A DNA stretch of 64,000 nucleotides, taken from Pseudomonas sp. TH43. Its GTDB lineage: Bacteria; Pseudomonadota; Gammaproteobacteria; Pseudomonadales; Pseudomonadaceae. The notes beneath the pieces were generated by a model. That model searched no databases. It saw nothing but the letters and a program-made list of their open reading frames with translations, and was not told the origin of the DNA. The position numbers were made by a program, and so were the translations under genes. The stretch covers positions 186,001 through 250,000 of the forward strand of contig NZ_JAEKFI010000004.1 in the NCBI RefSeq assembly GCF_016650635.1, given 5' to 3'. This document shows, piece after piece, positions 25,593 to 34,248 of the stretch (position 1 is its first letter; each line of letters begins with the position of its first letter).

Positions 25593-26918
25593 ATGCGCGT
25601 GATGAAGTGGAGCATGATCGCCCTGGCTGTAGCAGCAGGCACCTCGCAGTTCGCAATGGCGTCCTCTCAGGATGATTCCAAAGGCTTCCTGGAAGACCAG
25701 AGTCTGAAACTGAAGACTCGTATGGAATACATGAACCGCGATTACAAAAACGGTGCAGGCAACAGCTCTTCCGGTACCGCTGGCTATCGTCAGGACACCG
25801 GTGTCAGCCAACTGCTGACCTACGAGTCGGGCTTCACTCAAGGCACCGTAGGCTTCGGTCTCGATGCCATGGCAATGGGTTCGGTCAAACTGGACGGCGG
25901 CTCGGGCCACCGCGGTAACGGCCTGTTCGCCAGCGACAGCGACGGCAACCCGGAAAAATCCCAGGGCAAAATCGGCGGCGCAGTTAAATTCCGCGTTTCC
26001 GACACCACTCTGAAATACGGCCAGCAGTTCGTGGCCAGCCCGGTTTTCGCCACCGATGACAGCCGACTGCTGCCAGAAGTCGCGACCGGTACCCTGATCA
26101 CTTCCAAAGAGATCAAGGGTCTGGAACTGAGCGCCGGTCGTTTCACCGCGCTGAGCAAGCAAACCGGTATGGGCCGTGACAGCATCGGCGGTCTGCCTGA
26201 TGAAAATGGCTTTGGCGGCAAAGGCCTGACCAACATCAACATCTTCGGTGCCAGCTACGCCTTCACCGACAACTTCACCGGTGCGCTGGCTGCCTCCGAC
26301 GCTGATGAGTACTTCAAGAAGTACTACATCAACCTGAACTACACCCTGCCAATCAACGACGAACAGTCGCTGAACTTCGACCTGAACGGTTACAAGACCA
26401 AAGGCGACAAGCGCGGTGATCTGGTTGACGCCATCGGCGACGGCACCCTCGGTGTAGACAACAACCTGTGGTCCCTGGCCGCTGCCTATAGCCTGGGCGC
26501 GCACAAGTTCACCGTTGCCTACCAGCAGTCGAGCGGCGACAACGCTTACTACTATGGCGTTGACGGTAACAGCACAATCTTCGTAGCCAACTCCATCCAG
26601 ATCTCCGACTTCGTCGGCCGCGAAGAGAAATCCTGGCAGGCTCGTTACGACCTGAACATGAAAACCTACGGCGTACCTGGCCTGAGCTTCATGACCCGTT
26701 ACGTAATGGGTGACAACATCGAGACCAACGGTCTGGGTGAAGGTAAAGAGAACGAGTGGAACGCCGAATCCAAATACGTGATTCAGGAAGGTCCAGCCAA
26801 GGATCTGTCGTTCCGTCTGCGTTATGCCATGTACCGCTCCAACGGCGCGTACAGCGGCTACTCGTCTGACAACAACGACACCCGTCTGATCGTTGAGTAC
26901 CCACTGAACATCCTCTAA
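25593..26918 (+). CDS. oprD: OprD-family outer-membrane porin
   Basis: 441 residues with a cleavable signal (MKWSMIALAVAAGTSQFAMA, cleavage before SSQDD). The OprD family pattern follows: SLKLKTRMEYMNRDYK, then alternating amphipathic strands and a C-terminal strand LIVEYPLNIL. These trimeric 18-stranded channels take up basic amino acids, small carboxylates or dipeptides. The neighbourhood (dps-csp-slyX-HIT) is that of P. aeruginosa oprD, so this is the positional orthologue; substrate range and carbapenem passage cannot be read from the sequence. AAAGGAGCAAATCAC precedes the ATG, and a strong terminator follows. Confidence 0.9.
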   Translation: MRVMKWSMIALAVAAGTSQFAMASSQDDSKGFLEDQSLKLKTRMEYMNRDYKNGAGNSSSGTAGYRQDTGVSQLLTYESGFTQGTVGFGLDAMAMGSVKLDGGSGHRGNGLFASDSDGNPEKSQGKIGGAVKFRVSDTTLKYGQQFVASPVFATDDSRLLPEVATGTLITSKEIKGLELSAGRFTALSKQTGMGRDSIGGLPDENGFGGKGLTNINIFGASYAFTDNFTGALAASDADEYFKKYYINLNYTLPINDEQSLNFDLNGYKTKGDKRGDLVDAIGDGTLGVDNNLWSLAAAYSLGAHKFTVAYQQSSGDNAYYYGVDGNSTIFVANSIQISDFVGREEKSWQARYDLNMKTYGVPGLSFMTRYVMGDNIETNGLGEGKENEWNAESKYVIQEGPAKDLSFRLRYAMYRSNGAYSGYSSDNNDTRLIVEYPLNIL

Positions 26919-26961
26919 TCCGGATGCACAGCTGACGTACTGTAGAGCTCTGCTCTAACAA

Positions 26962-26997
26962 GAACCGCTCACCTGATTCAGGTGAGCGGTTTTTTTA
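26962..26997 (+). terminator. Terminator of oprD
   Basis: ACCGCTCACCTGA-T-TCAGGTGAGCGGT, a 13-bp stem followed by T7. Confidence 0.95.
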
Positions 26998-27083
26998 TGC
27001 CCGACTTACTTATGCCAGGCAACTTACTTCCAAACAACAAAGATTAGCCAGCTATCTATTAGCCAGCAATCTTTTAACACAGA

Positions 27084-27124
27084 CATAAAAAAACCCAAGA
27101 GTGCGAACAGCTCCTGGGTTTTCA
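27084..27124 (-). terminator. Terminator of the mscS-type gene
   Basis: Minus strand AAAACCCAGGAG...CTCTTGGGTTTTTTT: 8-bp imperfect stem plus A/T arms and a T7 run, 37 bases past the stop. Confidence 0.88.
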
Positions 27125-27160
27125 TTAATTAACTGACCGCAAGGCCAGGTATCAAAGTTG

Positions 27161-28003
27161 TTACTGAACAGCGCTTTCCTGAACTACGCGAATCACCCGC
27201 TGCGGAAACGGGATATCAATACCAGCCGTTTTTAAGCGGTCGCGGGACTGTTCGTTAAACATGAACATCACGTCCCAATAGTCGGCGGTTTTAACCCAGA
27301 CACGCAGGGAAACCGTGATCGAACTGTCACCCAGCGTCGAAATCACCGCTTGTGGCGCAGGATCCTGCAGAACGCGATCATCCTTGGCCAGATCCAGCAG
27401 CACCTGACGAGCCTTTTGCAGATCGGCTTCGTAATCGACACCCACATCGAACACAACCTTGCGGGTTGGCTGACGGTTGGTGTTGGTGATGATGCCGTTG
27501 GACAGGTTGCCGTTCGGCACGATGATGGTCTTGTTGTCGCCAGTACGCAGCACAGTGTGGAAAATCTGGATGCTGTCGACAGTACCCGATACGCCTTGCG
27601 CTTCGATCCAGTCACCGATGCGGAATGGACGGAACAGCAGAATCAGCACGCCGCCAGCGAAGTTCGCCAAGCTGCCCTGCAATGCCAGACCGATGGCCAG
27701 ACCGGCAGCACCGATGGCAGCAACGAACGAGGTGGTTTCAACGCCGATCATCGACGCCACGCTGACGATCAGCAGCACCTTGAGAATGATGTTTGCCAGG
27801 CTGCTGATAAAGCCTTGCAGCGCCAGGTCAGCGTTACGCAGGGCCAGCAGACCACCAAGCTTTTGCGTGACCTTGTTGATCAACCACCAACCGATGGCCA
27901 GAGTGATCACGGCCAGCAGCACGCGGCTGCCGTATTCCATGATCATCGGTATCCACGCCTGGGACGCCTTGACCAGGTTGTCTACCTCAGTATTCAAATC
28001 CAT
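27161..28003 (-). CDS. mscS: Small-conductance mechanosensitive channel MscS
   Basis: 280 residues, the E. coli MscS size. Three transmembrane helices are seen (about 24-45, 65-85, 90-115). The pore helix has the Ala/Gly packing pattern AAIGAAGLAIGLALQGSLANFAGGVLILLFRPFRIGD, followed by the cytoplasmic beta and alpha-beta cage (VDSIQIFHTVLRTGDNKTIIVPNG). It opens under membrane tension to release solutes on hypo-osmotic shock. It is convergent with oprD. In P. aeruginosa a homologue is adjacent to yajQ, as here. Confidence 0.94.
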   Translation of the reverse strand: MDLNTEVDNLVKASQAWIPMIMEYGSRVLLAVITLAIGWWLINKVTQKLGGLLALRNADLALQGFISSLANIILKVLLIVSVASMIGVETTSFVAAIGAAGLAIGLALQGSLANFAGGVLILLFRPFRIGDWIEAQGVSGTVDSIQIFHTVLRTGDNKTIIVPNGNLSNGIITNTNRQPTRKVVFDVGVDYEADLQKARQVLLDLAKDDRVLQDPAPQAVISTLGDSSITVSLRVWVKTADYWDVMFMFNEQSRDRLKTAGIDIPFPQRVIRVVQESAVQ

Positions 28004-28081
28004 GTTCTATCTCCTGATTTCCGGCCATTCGGCACGCGAAAGATGAACGGCAGAAAACCGCCGGGTTGTACATAAATGCAA

Positions 28082-28170
28082 TGTGGGAGCGCGCCTGTTC
28101 GCGAAAGGCGTGTGTATTCAGCAATAAGGTTGACTGACACGCCGTCTTCGCGAGCAGGCTCGCTCCCACA
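28082..28170. repeat. REP doublet
   Basis: TGTGGGAGCGCGCCTGTTCGCGAA and the inverted GCGAGCAGGCTCGCTCCCACA. The left arm carries changes (CGCGCCTGTT), so the palindrome is imperfect. It fills most of the gap between yajQ and mscS. Confidence 0.88.
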
Positions 28171-28184
28171 GGGCCGCGGATAGC

Positions 28185-28670
28185 TTAGTCGCGGAAGTTG
28201 TTGAACTGCAGTGGCATGCCGAATTCCTTGGCACGCAGGGCCGCGATGGCTTCTTGCAGATCATCACGCTTCTTGCCGGTCACACGTACCTGCTCGCCCT
28301 GAATGGCGGCCTGTACTTTGAGCTTGGCATCCTTGATGTGGCCGACGATTTTCTTCGCCAGTTCCTTGTCGATGCCTTCTTTGAGTACGGCGTCCTGCTT
28401 CATCAGCTTGCCCGATGCATAGGCATCCTTGACCTCAAGGCACTGCACATCGATCTTGCGCTTGACCAGTGCCAGCTTGAGGATCTCGATCATCGCTTCC
28501 AGCTGGAACCCGGCTTCAGCGGTCAGACTGACGGTCAGGTCCTTTTCCTTGAACTCGAAACTGCCTTTGCCTTTCAGGTCATAACGACGATCGAGTTCCT
28601 TCACGGCGTTCTCGACCGCGTTGGTGAGTTCGTGTTTGTCCAGTTCGGATACCACGTCGAACGACGGCAT
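28185..28670 (-). CDS. yajQ: YajQ-family nucleotide-binding protein
   Basis: 161 residues from ATG 28670 (MPSFDVVSELDKHEL). The two-ferredoxin-fold YajQ family is recognised by NAVENAVKELDRRYDLKG and KLKVQAAIQGEQVRVTGKKRDDLQEAIA. Homologues in Xanthomonas and Pseudomonas bind cyclic di-GMP and modulate transcription factors; the E. coli protein binds GTP and tRNA in vitro. It is transcribed divergently from panE. Confidence 0.94.
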   Translation of the reverse strand: MPSFDVVSELDKHELTNAVENAVKELDRRYDLKGKGSFEFKEKDLTVSLTAEAGFQLEAMIEILKLALVKRKIDVQCLEVKDAYASGKLMKQDAVLKEGIDKELAKKIVGHIKDAKLKVQAAIQGEQVRVTGKKRDDLQEAIAALRAKEFGMPLQFNNFRD

Positions 28671-28810
28671 GTAATCTCTCCAATAAAAAGGCGCGCTCAA
28701 TGAGGATGGAGCGCGCTTGGCTTGCGGTTAAAATCGGGCTCATTATAACGGGTCTTTTCCTGACGACACGGCGAGCCGCACATGCCTGCAATCAAACGAG
28801 CAAAAAACTG

Positions 28811-29728
28811 ATGTCCACCACCTGGCATGTTCTCGGCGCCGGCAGCCTCGGCACACTGTGGGCCACGCGACTGGCCCGCGCCGGTCTGCCGGTCAGGCTG
28901 ATCGTGCGCGATACCATGCGCTTGCACAGCTATAAGGCAGCAGGCGGATTGACCCTCGTAGAAAACGGACAGGCCAACACCTATGCAGTTCCCGGCGAAA
29001 CCCCGGACAGCCCCGAGCCGATCCGTCGTCTGCTGGTAGCCTGCAAGGCCTACGACGCCGAAAACGCCGTCGCCCGCCTCGCCTCGCGCCTGGCGGCGGA
29101 TGCCGAGCTGATCCTGCTGCAAAACGGCCTGGGCAGTCAGGACGCCGTGGCCATGCAAGTGCCACAGGCGCGCTGCATCAGTGCCTCCAGCACCGAAGGC
29201 GCGTTTCGCGACGGTGATTGGCGCGTGGTGTTCGCCGGCCACGGTTACACCTGGCTGGGCGATGCCGGTCATCCGGTTGCACCGATCTGGCTGGATGACC
29301 TGGAGGCCGCAAAAATCCCCCACGAATGGAGCACCGACATCCTCACCCGGCTATGGCGCAAGCTGGCACTCAACTGCGCGATCAACCCGCTGACCGTGCT
29401 GCACCATTGCCGCAACGGCGGATTGCAGGACCATCACTGCGAAGTCGCCACGTTGTGCGCCGAACTCGCCGAATTGCTCGAGCGTTGCGGCCAGCCCGCC
29501 GCCGCCGACAATCTGCAACAGGAGGTCGAACGGGTGATCCAGGCCACGGCCGCCAATTACTCATCGATGTATCAGGACGTCGCCAACCAGCGCCGCACCG
29601 AAATCAGCTATCTATTGGGCCACGCCTGCAAAGTCGCCGCGCGTCACCAATTGAACCTGCCGCACCTCAATCAATTGCAGCAGCGCCTGATCGCCCATCT
29701 CGGCAGCCTTGGATTGCCCAGCGACTGA
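28811..29728 (+). CDS. panE: 2-dehydropantoate 2-reductase
   Basis: NADPH-dependent reduction of ketopantoate to pantoate for coenzyme A. 305 residues from ATG 28811. The dinucleotide fold is HVLGAGSLGTLWATRLARAG (6-25). The catalytic lysine is Lys184 in RLWRKLALNCAINPLTVL, and the C-terminal domain has SSMYQDVANQRRTEISYLLG with the substrate-binding motif. The upstream frame to 28700 has no ribosome site and is rejected. Confidence 0.94.
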   Translation: MSTTWHVLGAGSLGTLWATRLARAGLPVRLIVRDTMRLHSYKAAGGLTLVENGQANTYAVPGETPDSPEPIRRLLVACKAYDAENAVARLASRLAADAELILLQNGLGSQDAVAMQVPQARCISASSTEGAFRDGDWRVVFAGHGYTWLGDAGHPVAPIWLDDLEAAKIPHEWSTDILTRLWRKLALNCAINPLTVLHHCRNGGLQDHHCEVATLCAELAELLERCGQPAAADNLQQEVERVIQATAANYSSMYQDVANQRRTEISYLLGHACKVAARHQLNLPHLNQLQQRLIAHLGSLGLPSD

Positions 29729-29773
29729 GCAGCGGCTACGCTGGCCACTTGTTCCTTTGCTGCGATAAACCTG

Positions 29774-31810
29774 ATGCCATTGCGCCAGCGCCTCGAAAAC
29801 CTGCCAGTCGGCCAGAAACTGCTGGCCGCCCTGCTGGTGCTGTTGACCACCGTTCTGCTGGTCGCCAACCTGACCTTTATCAGCGCCGCCTACTACATCT
29901 CCCAGGAGAGCATGGCGCCCCAGGCCTTGCAGACCATTGGCAGGTTGATCGCCAACCCGAGCCTGGTCAGTGAAGCTCTGCAATCACCGCAAAGCGCCGA
30001 ACGCCTGCTCAAGGAACTCGACAGCTATTCACCGCTGCGCGCGGCCGCCCTGTATGACGGCAAGGGCGAGCGGATCGCACAAGTGCAGCGCGGCGACAAA
30101 CTCAATCTGCCGGAACGTTACCGCCACATCGAAGCCTGGCAGCTCACCGAATTTCGCAGCAACCAATTGATCACCCTGCCCCGCCCCGGCACCGCGCCGG
30201 GCCACTTGTTGCTGGTGGCCAGCAGCGAACTGCCCATGGCGTTCTACACCGGCACATTGACCGCGAGCCTCGGCATCCTGATTTTCAGTGTGTTGCTGTG
30301 GCTGGTGATTGCCCGGCAGATCAAGCGCCTGATCACCCGCCCGATCCATCAGCTTGAGGAGTTGTCGCGTCAGGTCACCCGTGAAGAGAACTATGCGCTG
30401 CGCGCCTCTCGCGGCAACCATGACGAAATCGGCAGCCTCGCCGAGGCGTTCAACACCATGCTCTCGCGCATCGAGGCGCGCGAACAGCAACTCAAGCGCG
30501 CTCGCGACGACTCGCAAGCCGCTTACGATCAGGCCCAGGGGCTGGCCGAAGAAACCCGCCACACCAACCGTAAACTGGAACTGGAAGTCCAGGTGCGCAG
30601 CAAGATCGAGAAGAAGCTCACCGGTTTTCAGAACTACCTCAACAGCATCATCGACTCGATGCCTTCGGCGCTGATCGCCCTCGATGAGCAGCTCTACGTC
30701 ACCCAATGGAATCAGGAGGCCAGCGCGCTCTCCGGCACACGTCTGGACGAAGCGCTGAACCAGCCGATCTTCCTCGCCTTTGAACCGCTGAAGCCGTTTC
30801 TGCCGCAACTCAAGCAAACCGTCGAAGAACACACGGTGGCGAAGATCGAGCGCGTGACCTGGTTCAAGGACGACGAGCCCAAGCATTACGCCCTGACGTT
30901 TTATCCGTTGATGGGCGGTGCCGGGCGTGGCGTGGTGATCCGTATCGACGACATCACCCAGCGTTTGTCGCTGGAAGAAATGATGGTGCAGTCGGAAAAG
31001 ATGCTCTCGGTCGGCGGCCTCGCCGCCGGTATGGCCCACGAGATCAACAACCCACTCGGCGCGATCCTGCACAACGTGCAAAACATCCGTCGACGGTTGT
31101 CGGCGGATCTGCCGAAGAACCTCGAAACCGCCGAGCAACTGGGCATCGAACTGGACACGGTCAACCGCTACCTGCAAGGCCGCGAAGTGCCCAAGCTGCT
31201 CGACGGCATTCAACAGGCTGGCGCCCGCGCGGCGAAGATCGTCACCCATATGCTCAGTTTCAGCCGCCGCAGCACCCGGCAAATGGCCCCGTGCGATCTG
31301 CCGGCGCTGATCGATCAAGCAGTGGAAATTGCCGGCAACGACTTTGATCTGGCCATCGGTTTCGACTTCAAGGGCCAGGCAATCGTCCGTCAGTTCGACC
31401 CGGCGCTCGGCCCGGTGCCGGGCACCGCCAACGAACTTGAACAAGTGCTGCTCAATCTGCTGAAGAACGCCGCGCAGGCGATTCACCAGCGCGAGGACGA
31501 CAGCGAGCCCGGGCGGATCATTCTGCGCACCAGACTCAATCCGCCGTGGGCCGAGATTCAGGTCGAGGACAATGGCATCGGCATGAGCGAGAGTGTGCGC
31601 AAACGCACCTTCGAGCCGTTCTTCACCACCAAGGAAATCGGCCAGGGCACAGGCCTTGGTTTGTCGGTGTCGTACTTCATCATCACCAACAATCACAAAG
31701 GCCAGATGGAAGTGCAGTCGGCGCCCGGCCAGGGCACCTGCTTCACCCTGCGCCTGCCGCTGGCGCAACCGGCGGCCATCGCGGCCGAAACCAATCAACT
31801 ACCGAGGTAA
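29774..31810 (+). CDS. Membrane sensor histidine kinase
   Basis: 678 residues. Transmembrane helices at about 14-40 and 155-177 flank a periplasmic sensor of about 115 residues (SMAPQALQTIGRLIANPSL..., a CHASE8-like outline). HAMP follows (RQIKRLITRPIHQLEELSRQV), then a coiled coil, a PAS domain (SIIDSMPSALIALDEQLYVTQWN), HisKA with His422 in AAGMAHEINNPLGAIL, and an ATPase domain with N box, DNGIGM and GTGLGLS. The partner regulator is not adjacent. It is the positional equivalent of the P. aeruginosa kinase between panE and the adenosyltransferase gene. The signal is unknown. Confidence 0.9.
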   Translation: MPLRQRLENLPVGQKLLAALLVLLTTVLLVANLTFISAAYYISQESMAPQALQTIGRLIANPSLVSEALQSPQSAERLLKELDSYSPLRAAALYDGKGERIAQVQRGDKLNLPERYRHIEAWQLTEFRSNQLITLPRPGTAPGHLLLVASSELPMAFYTGTLTASLGILIFSVLLWLVIARQIKRLITRPIHQLEELSRQVTREENYALRASRGNHDEIGSLAEAFNTMLSRIEAREQQLKRARDDSQAAYDQAQGLAEETRHTNRKLELEVQVRSKIEKKLTGFQNYLNSIIDSMPSALIALDEQLYVTQWNQEASALSGTRLDEALNQPIFLAFEPLKPFLPQLKQTVEEHTVAKIERVTWFKDDEPKHYALTFYPLMGGAGRGVVIRIDDITQRLSLEEMMVQSEKMLSVGGLAAGMAHEINNPLGAILHNVQNIRRRLSADLPKNLETAEQLGIELDTVNRYLQGREVPKLLDGIQQAGARAAKIVTHMLSFSRRSTRQMAPCDLPALIDQAVEIAGNDFDLAIGFDFKGQAIVRQFDPALGPVPGTANELEQVLLNLLKNAAQAIHQREDDSEPGRIILRTRLNPPWAEIQVEDNGIGMSESVRKRTFEPFFTTKEIGQGTGLGLSVSYFIITNNHKGQMEVQSAPGQGTCFTLRLPLAQPAAIAAETNQLPR

Positions 31811-31813
31811 CCC

Positions 31814-32398
31814 ATGGGCTTTCGCTTGTCGAAGATTTACACCCGCACCGGCGACAAAGGCGAAACCGGCCTGGGCGACGGCCGCCGCGTGCCGAAGGAT
31901 CACCCACGCATTGAAGCGATTGGTGAAGTCGATACGCTGAACAGTCAGGTCGGCGTGTTGCTCGCAGGCCTGATCGCCGAGCGCGAGACTTATCCGGGAT
32001 TGAATGAACTGATCGACGTGTTGGCGCCGTGTCAGCATCGTCTGTTCGATTTGGGCGGCGAACTGGCGATGCCGGAATATCAGGCGTTGAACGCGGCGGA
32101 AATCGAACGGCTCGAAGCGGCGATCGATGTGTGGAATGAGGAGCTGGGGCCGCTGGAGAATTTCATTCTGCCCGGGGGTTCGATGTTGATTGCACAGGCG
32201 CACGTGTGCCGCAGTCTGGCGCGCAGTGCCGAGCGGCGCTGCCAGCATTTGAATGCGCTGGAGCCGTTGGCCGGGGTTGGCCTGGCGTATATCAATCGGT
32301 TGTCGGATTTGTTGTTTGTGGCGGCGCGGTTGATTGCGCGGCGGCAGGGGATTGCCGAAATATTGTGGCAGCCTGCGGCTAAACCTTCAGATCTGTAG
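31814..32398 (+). CDS. PduO-type cob(I)alamin adenosyltransferase
   Basis: Adenosylates cob(I)alamin to coenzyme B12. 194 residues. The N-terminal ATP loop KIYTRTGDKGETGLGDGRR and the later CRSLARSAERRCQ and INRLSDLLFVAARL motifs define the PduO/MMAB family. It begins 3 bp after the kinase stop, so the two are cotranscribed even though no functional link between them is established. Confidence 0.93.
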   Translation: MGFRLSKIYTRTGDKGETGLGDGRRVPKDHPRIEAIGEVDTLNSQVGVLLAGLIAERETYPGLNELIDVLAPCQHRLFDLGGELAMPEYQALNAAEIERLEAAIDVWNEELGPLENFILPGGSMLIAQAHVCRSLARSAERRCQHLNALEPLAGVGLAYINRLSDLLFVAARLIARRQGIAEILWQPAAKPSDL

Positions 32399-32414
32399 CG
32401 CCTGATCGGCCGCC

Positions 32415-32504
32415 ATCGCTGGCAAGCCAGCTCCCACAGGGTTTTGGGTCGTTCACTAACACTGTGTTCACCAAAATACCTGTGAGAGCTGGCTTGCCAG
32501 CGAT
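32415..32504. repeat. REP doublet (third sequence class)
   Basis: ATCGCTGGCAAGCCAGCTCCCACAG and inverted CTGTGAGAGCTGGCTTGCCAGCGAT enclose TTTTGGGTCGTTCACTAACAC. It lies between the convergent adenosyltransferase and Nudix genes. Confidence 0.9.
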
Positions 32505-32519
32505 GAGGCCAGTGGCCTT

Positions 32520-33467
32520 TTACAAAGGTTCAGGCCAGAACGCGCGAATTCCCGCCACACCCTGCGCCCCAGAACTCCAGGCCTTCTCCCGCTCCGCCGG
32601 GCCAACCCCGCCCAGCAGAAACACCGGTTTGCTAAAGCCTTCGATCAATGTCGACGCCTGCTCCCAGCCCAGCGGTTGCGCATCCGGGTGCGTCAGCGTC
32701 GGTTGCACCGGCGACAGCGTCACAAAATCCACGCCCATCTGCTCAGCCAACGCCAACTCTTCAGCGTTGTGGCACGACGCCGCCAACCAGCGCTCCGCCG
32801 GCAACGGACGGCCTGCGGCTGCGTATTTACGCAACTGAGCAGAGGTGATGTGCCAACCGGCGGAAGGAAAATCGCCGAGCCATTCGAACGGCCCCTTGAT
32901 CATCAGTTGCGCCTTGCCGGCACACAACCCGGCAGCATCCACCGCGAGGTCACGGTACTTGGGGTCGTAACCATTCGGGGCGCGCAACTGGATCAGTTTG
33001 ATCCCGCCAGCAATTGCTTTCTGGATACCGCGCAGCAACGCCGGAGTTTCCAGATCTTCCGGAGTGATCAGGTATTCGGCGGGCAAACGCGCCGCAGCAA
33101 CAATCGGCTGGTTGGCGGCCGGGAACTCGTAGCCCGCCAGCTCTTTCGCGGTCACCCAGGCCAATGGCTGGCCTTCGGCACCATGAGGCTCGCCGCTGAA
33201 GCTCGAAACTTCCCAGACATCCAGCAATACCTGCTTGTCGGGGTAGTCGTGACGTACTTTGATCAATGGTCGGGCGGCGCCTACAACAATGCCCAATTCT
33301 TCGTTCAATTCACGGGCCAGCGCCGTTTCGACCGACTCGTCGGCCTCGACTTTGCCACCGGGGAACTCCCACAAGCCACCCTGATGCTGGGTGTCGGCAC
33401 GGCGGGCGATGAGGATTTTGCCACTCTCGTCACGAATGACGGCGGCGGCGACGTGTACGCGTTTCAC
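32520..33467 (-). CDS. Nudix hydrolase fused to ThiE/TenI-like domain
   Basis: 315 residues from GTG 33467, chosen for its GGAGGAG ribosome site. Residues 1-130 are a MutT-type Nudix domain with the full box GGKVEADESVETALARELNEELGI. Residues about 140-315 are a thiamine-phosphate-synthase-like barrel (KLIQLRAPNGYDPKYRDLAVDA, WHITSAQLRKY, DFVTLSPVQPTLTHPDA, VFLLGGVG). The N-terminal domain probably cleans oxidised nucleotides (8-oxo-dGTP); the role of the second domain is unknown. The fusion is widespread in gammaproteobacteria. It overlaps the gst stop by 4 bases (GTGA). Confidence 0.92.
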   Translation of the reverse strand: MKRVHVAAAVIRDESGKILIARRADTQHQGGLWEFPGGKVEADESVETALARELNEELGIVVGAARPLIKVRHDYPDKQVLLDVWEVSSFSGEPHGAEGQPLAWVTAKELAGYEFPAANQPIVAAARLPAEYLITPEDLETPALLRGIQKAIAGGIKLIQLRAPNGYDPKYRDLAVDAAGLCAGKAQLMIKGPFEWLGDFPSAGWHITSAQLRKYAAAGRPLPAERWLAASCHNAEELALAEQMGVDFVTLSPVQPTLTHPDAQPLGWEQASTLIEGFSKPVFLLGGVGPAEREKAWSSGAQGVAGIRAFWPEPL

Positions 33468-34096
33468 GGGATCAGCTCCTCCAGTCCAGCCTTTTGCCAC
33501 GCCTTGAAGGCGGGCCATTGGTAGACGGTTTCAACATAGGCTTCGTCGGCGGCCGGCAGCTTCACCTGATAGGTGCGCAGGCGCACGGCAATCGGCGCGA
33601 AAAAAGCATCGGCCAGGCTCACGCGGCCAAACAGATACGGCCCACTTTCGGTGGCGGCGGCGCGGCACTCGGCCCACAGCGCGAGCATGCGTTCGATATC
33701 GACCTTGACCTCCGGCGGCACCGGGTTTAGCGGCGCGTCGTGGCTGAGGTTGAACGGCATGTGATTGCGCATGGCAAAGAAGCCGCTGTGCATTTGCGCG
33801 CAGGCCGATCGGGCCTGAGCACGGGCGAAGATGTCGCTTGGCCAGAGCTGCTCGGACGGGAATTGCTCGGCGAGGTATTCGGCGATGGCCAGCGAATCGG
33901 CAATGGTTCCGCGTGCGGTTTGCAGCAGCGGCACCTTCGCGGTCGGCGAATGCTTGAGCAGCAGCGCGCGAGTGTCGGGCTTGCCGAGTTTGATCAATTC
34001 TTCGCTATAGGGCGCGCCGGTCAGTTCAAGCGCCAATGCCGCGCGCAGGGACCAGGAAGAAAGCAGTTTGTCGCCGATGATCAGGTGCAGAGACAT
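33464..34096 (-). CDS. Glutathione S-transferase family protein
   Basis: 210 residues from ATG 34096 (MSLHLIIGDKLLSSWSLRAALALELTG). The N-terminal thioredoxin-like fold has SSWSLRAAL in the catalytic-serine position and the conserved PLLQ turn followed by ADSLAIAEYLAEQFP. The all-helical C-terminal domain follows. Substrate unknown. It is coupled to the Nudix gene and separated from argJ by a REP doublet. Confidence 0.92.
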   Translation of the reverse strand: MSLHLIIGDKLLSSWSLRAALALELTGAPYSEELIKLGKPDTRALLLKHSPTAKVPLLQTARGTIADSLAIAEYLAEQFPSEQLWPSDIFARAQARSACAQMHSGFFAMRNHMPFNLSHDAPLNPVPPEVKVDIERMLALWAECRAAATESGPYLFGRVSLADAFFAPIAVRLRTYQVKLPAADEAYVETVYQWPAFKAWQKAGLEELIP

Positions 34097-34153
34097 GGTG
34101 TGGCGCCTTTTCGTCAGTGGAGAAACCTGGAGATTTGAATTCTTGAGCTGCCG

Positions 34154-34229
34154 TCTTCGCGAGCAGGCTCGCTCCCACATTGGATCGTGTTGTCACAAAT
34201 CCCCTGTGGGAGCGAGCCTGCTCGCGAAA
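34154..34229. repeat. REP doublet
   Basis: TCTTCGCGAGCAGGCTCGCTCCCACA and inverted TGTGGGAGCGAGCCTGCTCGCGAA with a short spacer. The arms point outward compared with the doublet at 173-269. Confidence 0.9.
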
Positions 34230-34248
34230 GAAGCGACCCGATCCTGGA

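Noticed and set aside
28700..28810. Longer panE start at 28700
   Set aside because: The added residues are a hydrophobic, unrelated stretch opposite the yajQ leader, and family members begin at MSTTWHVLGAG.
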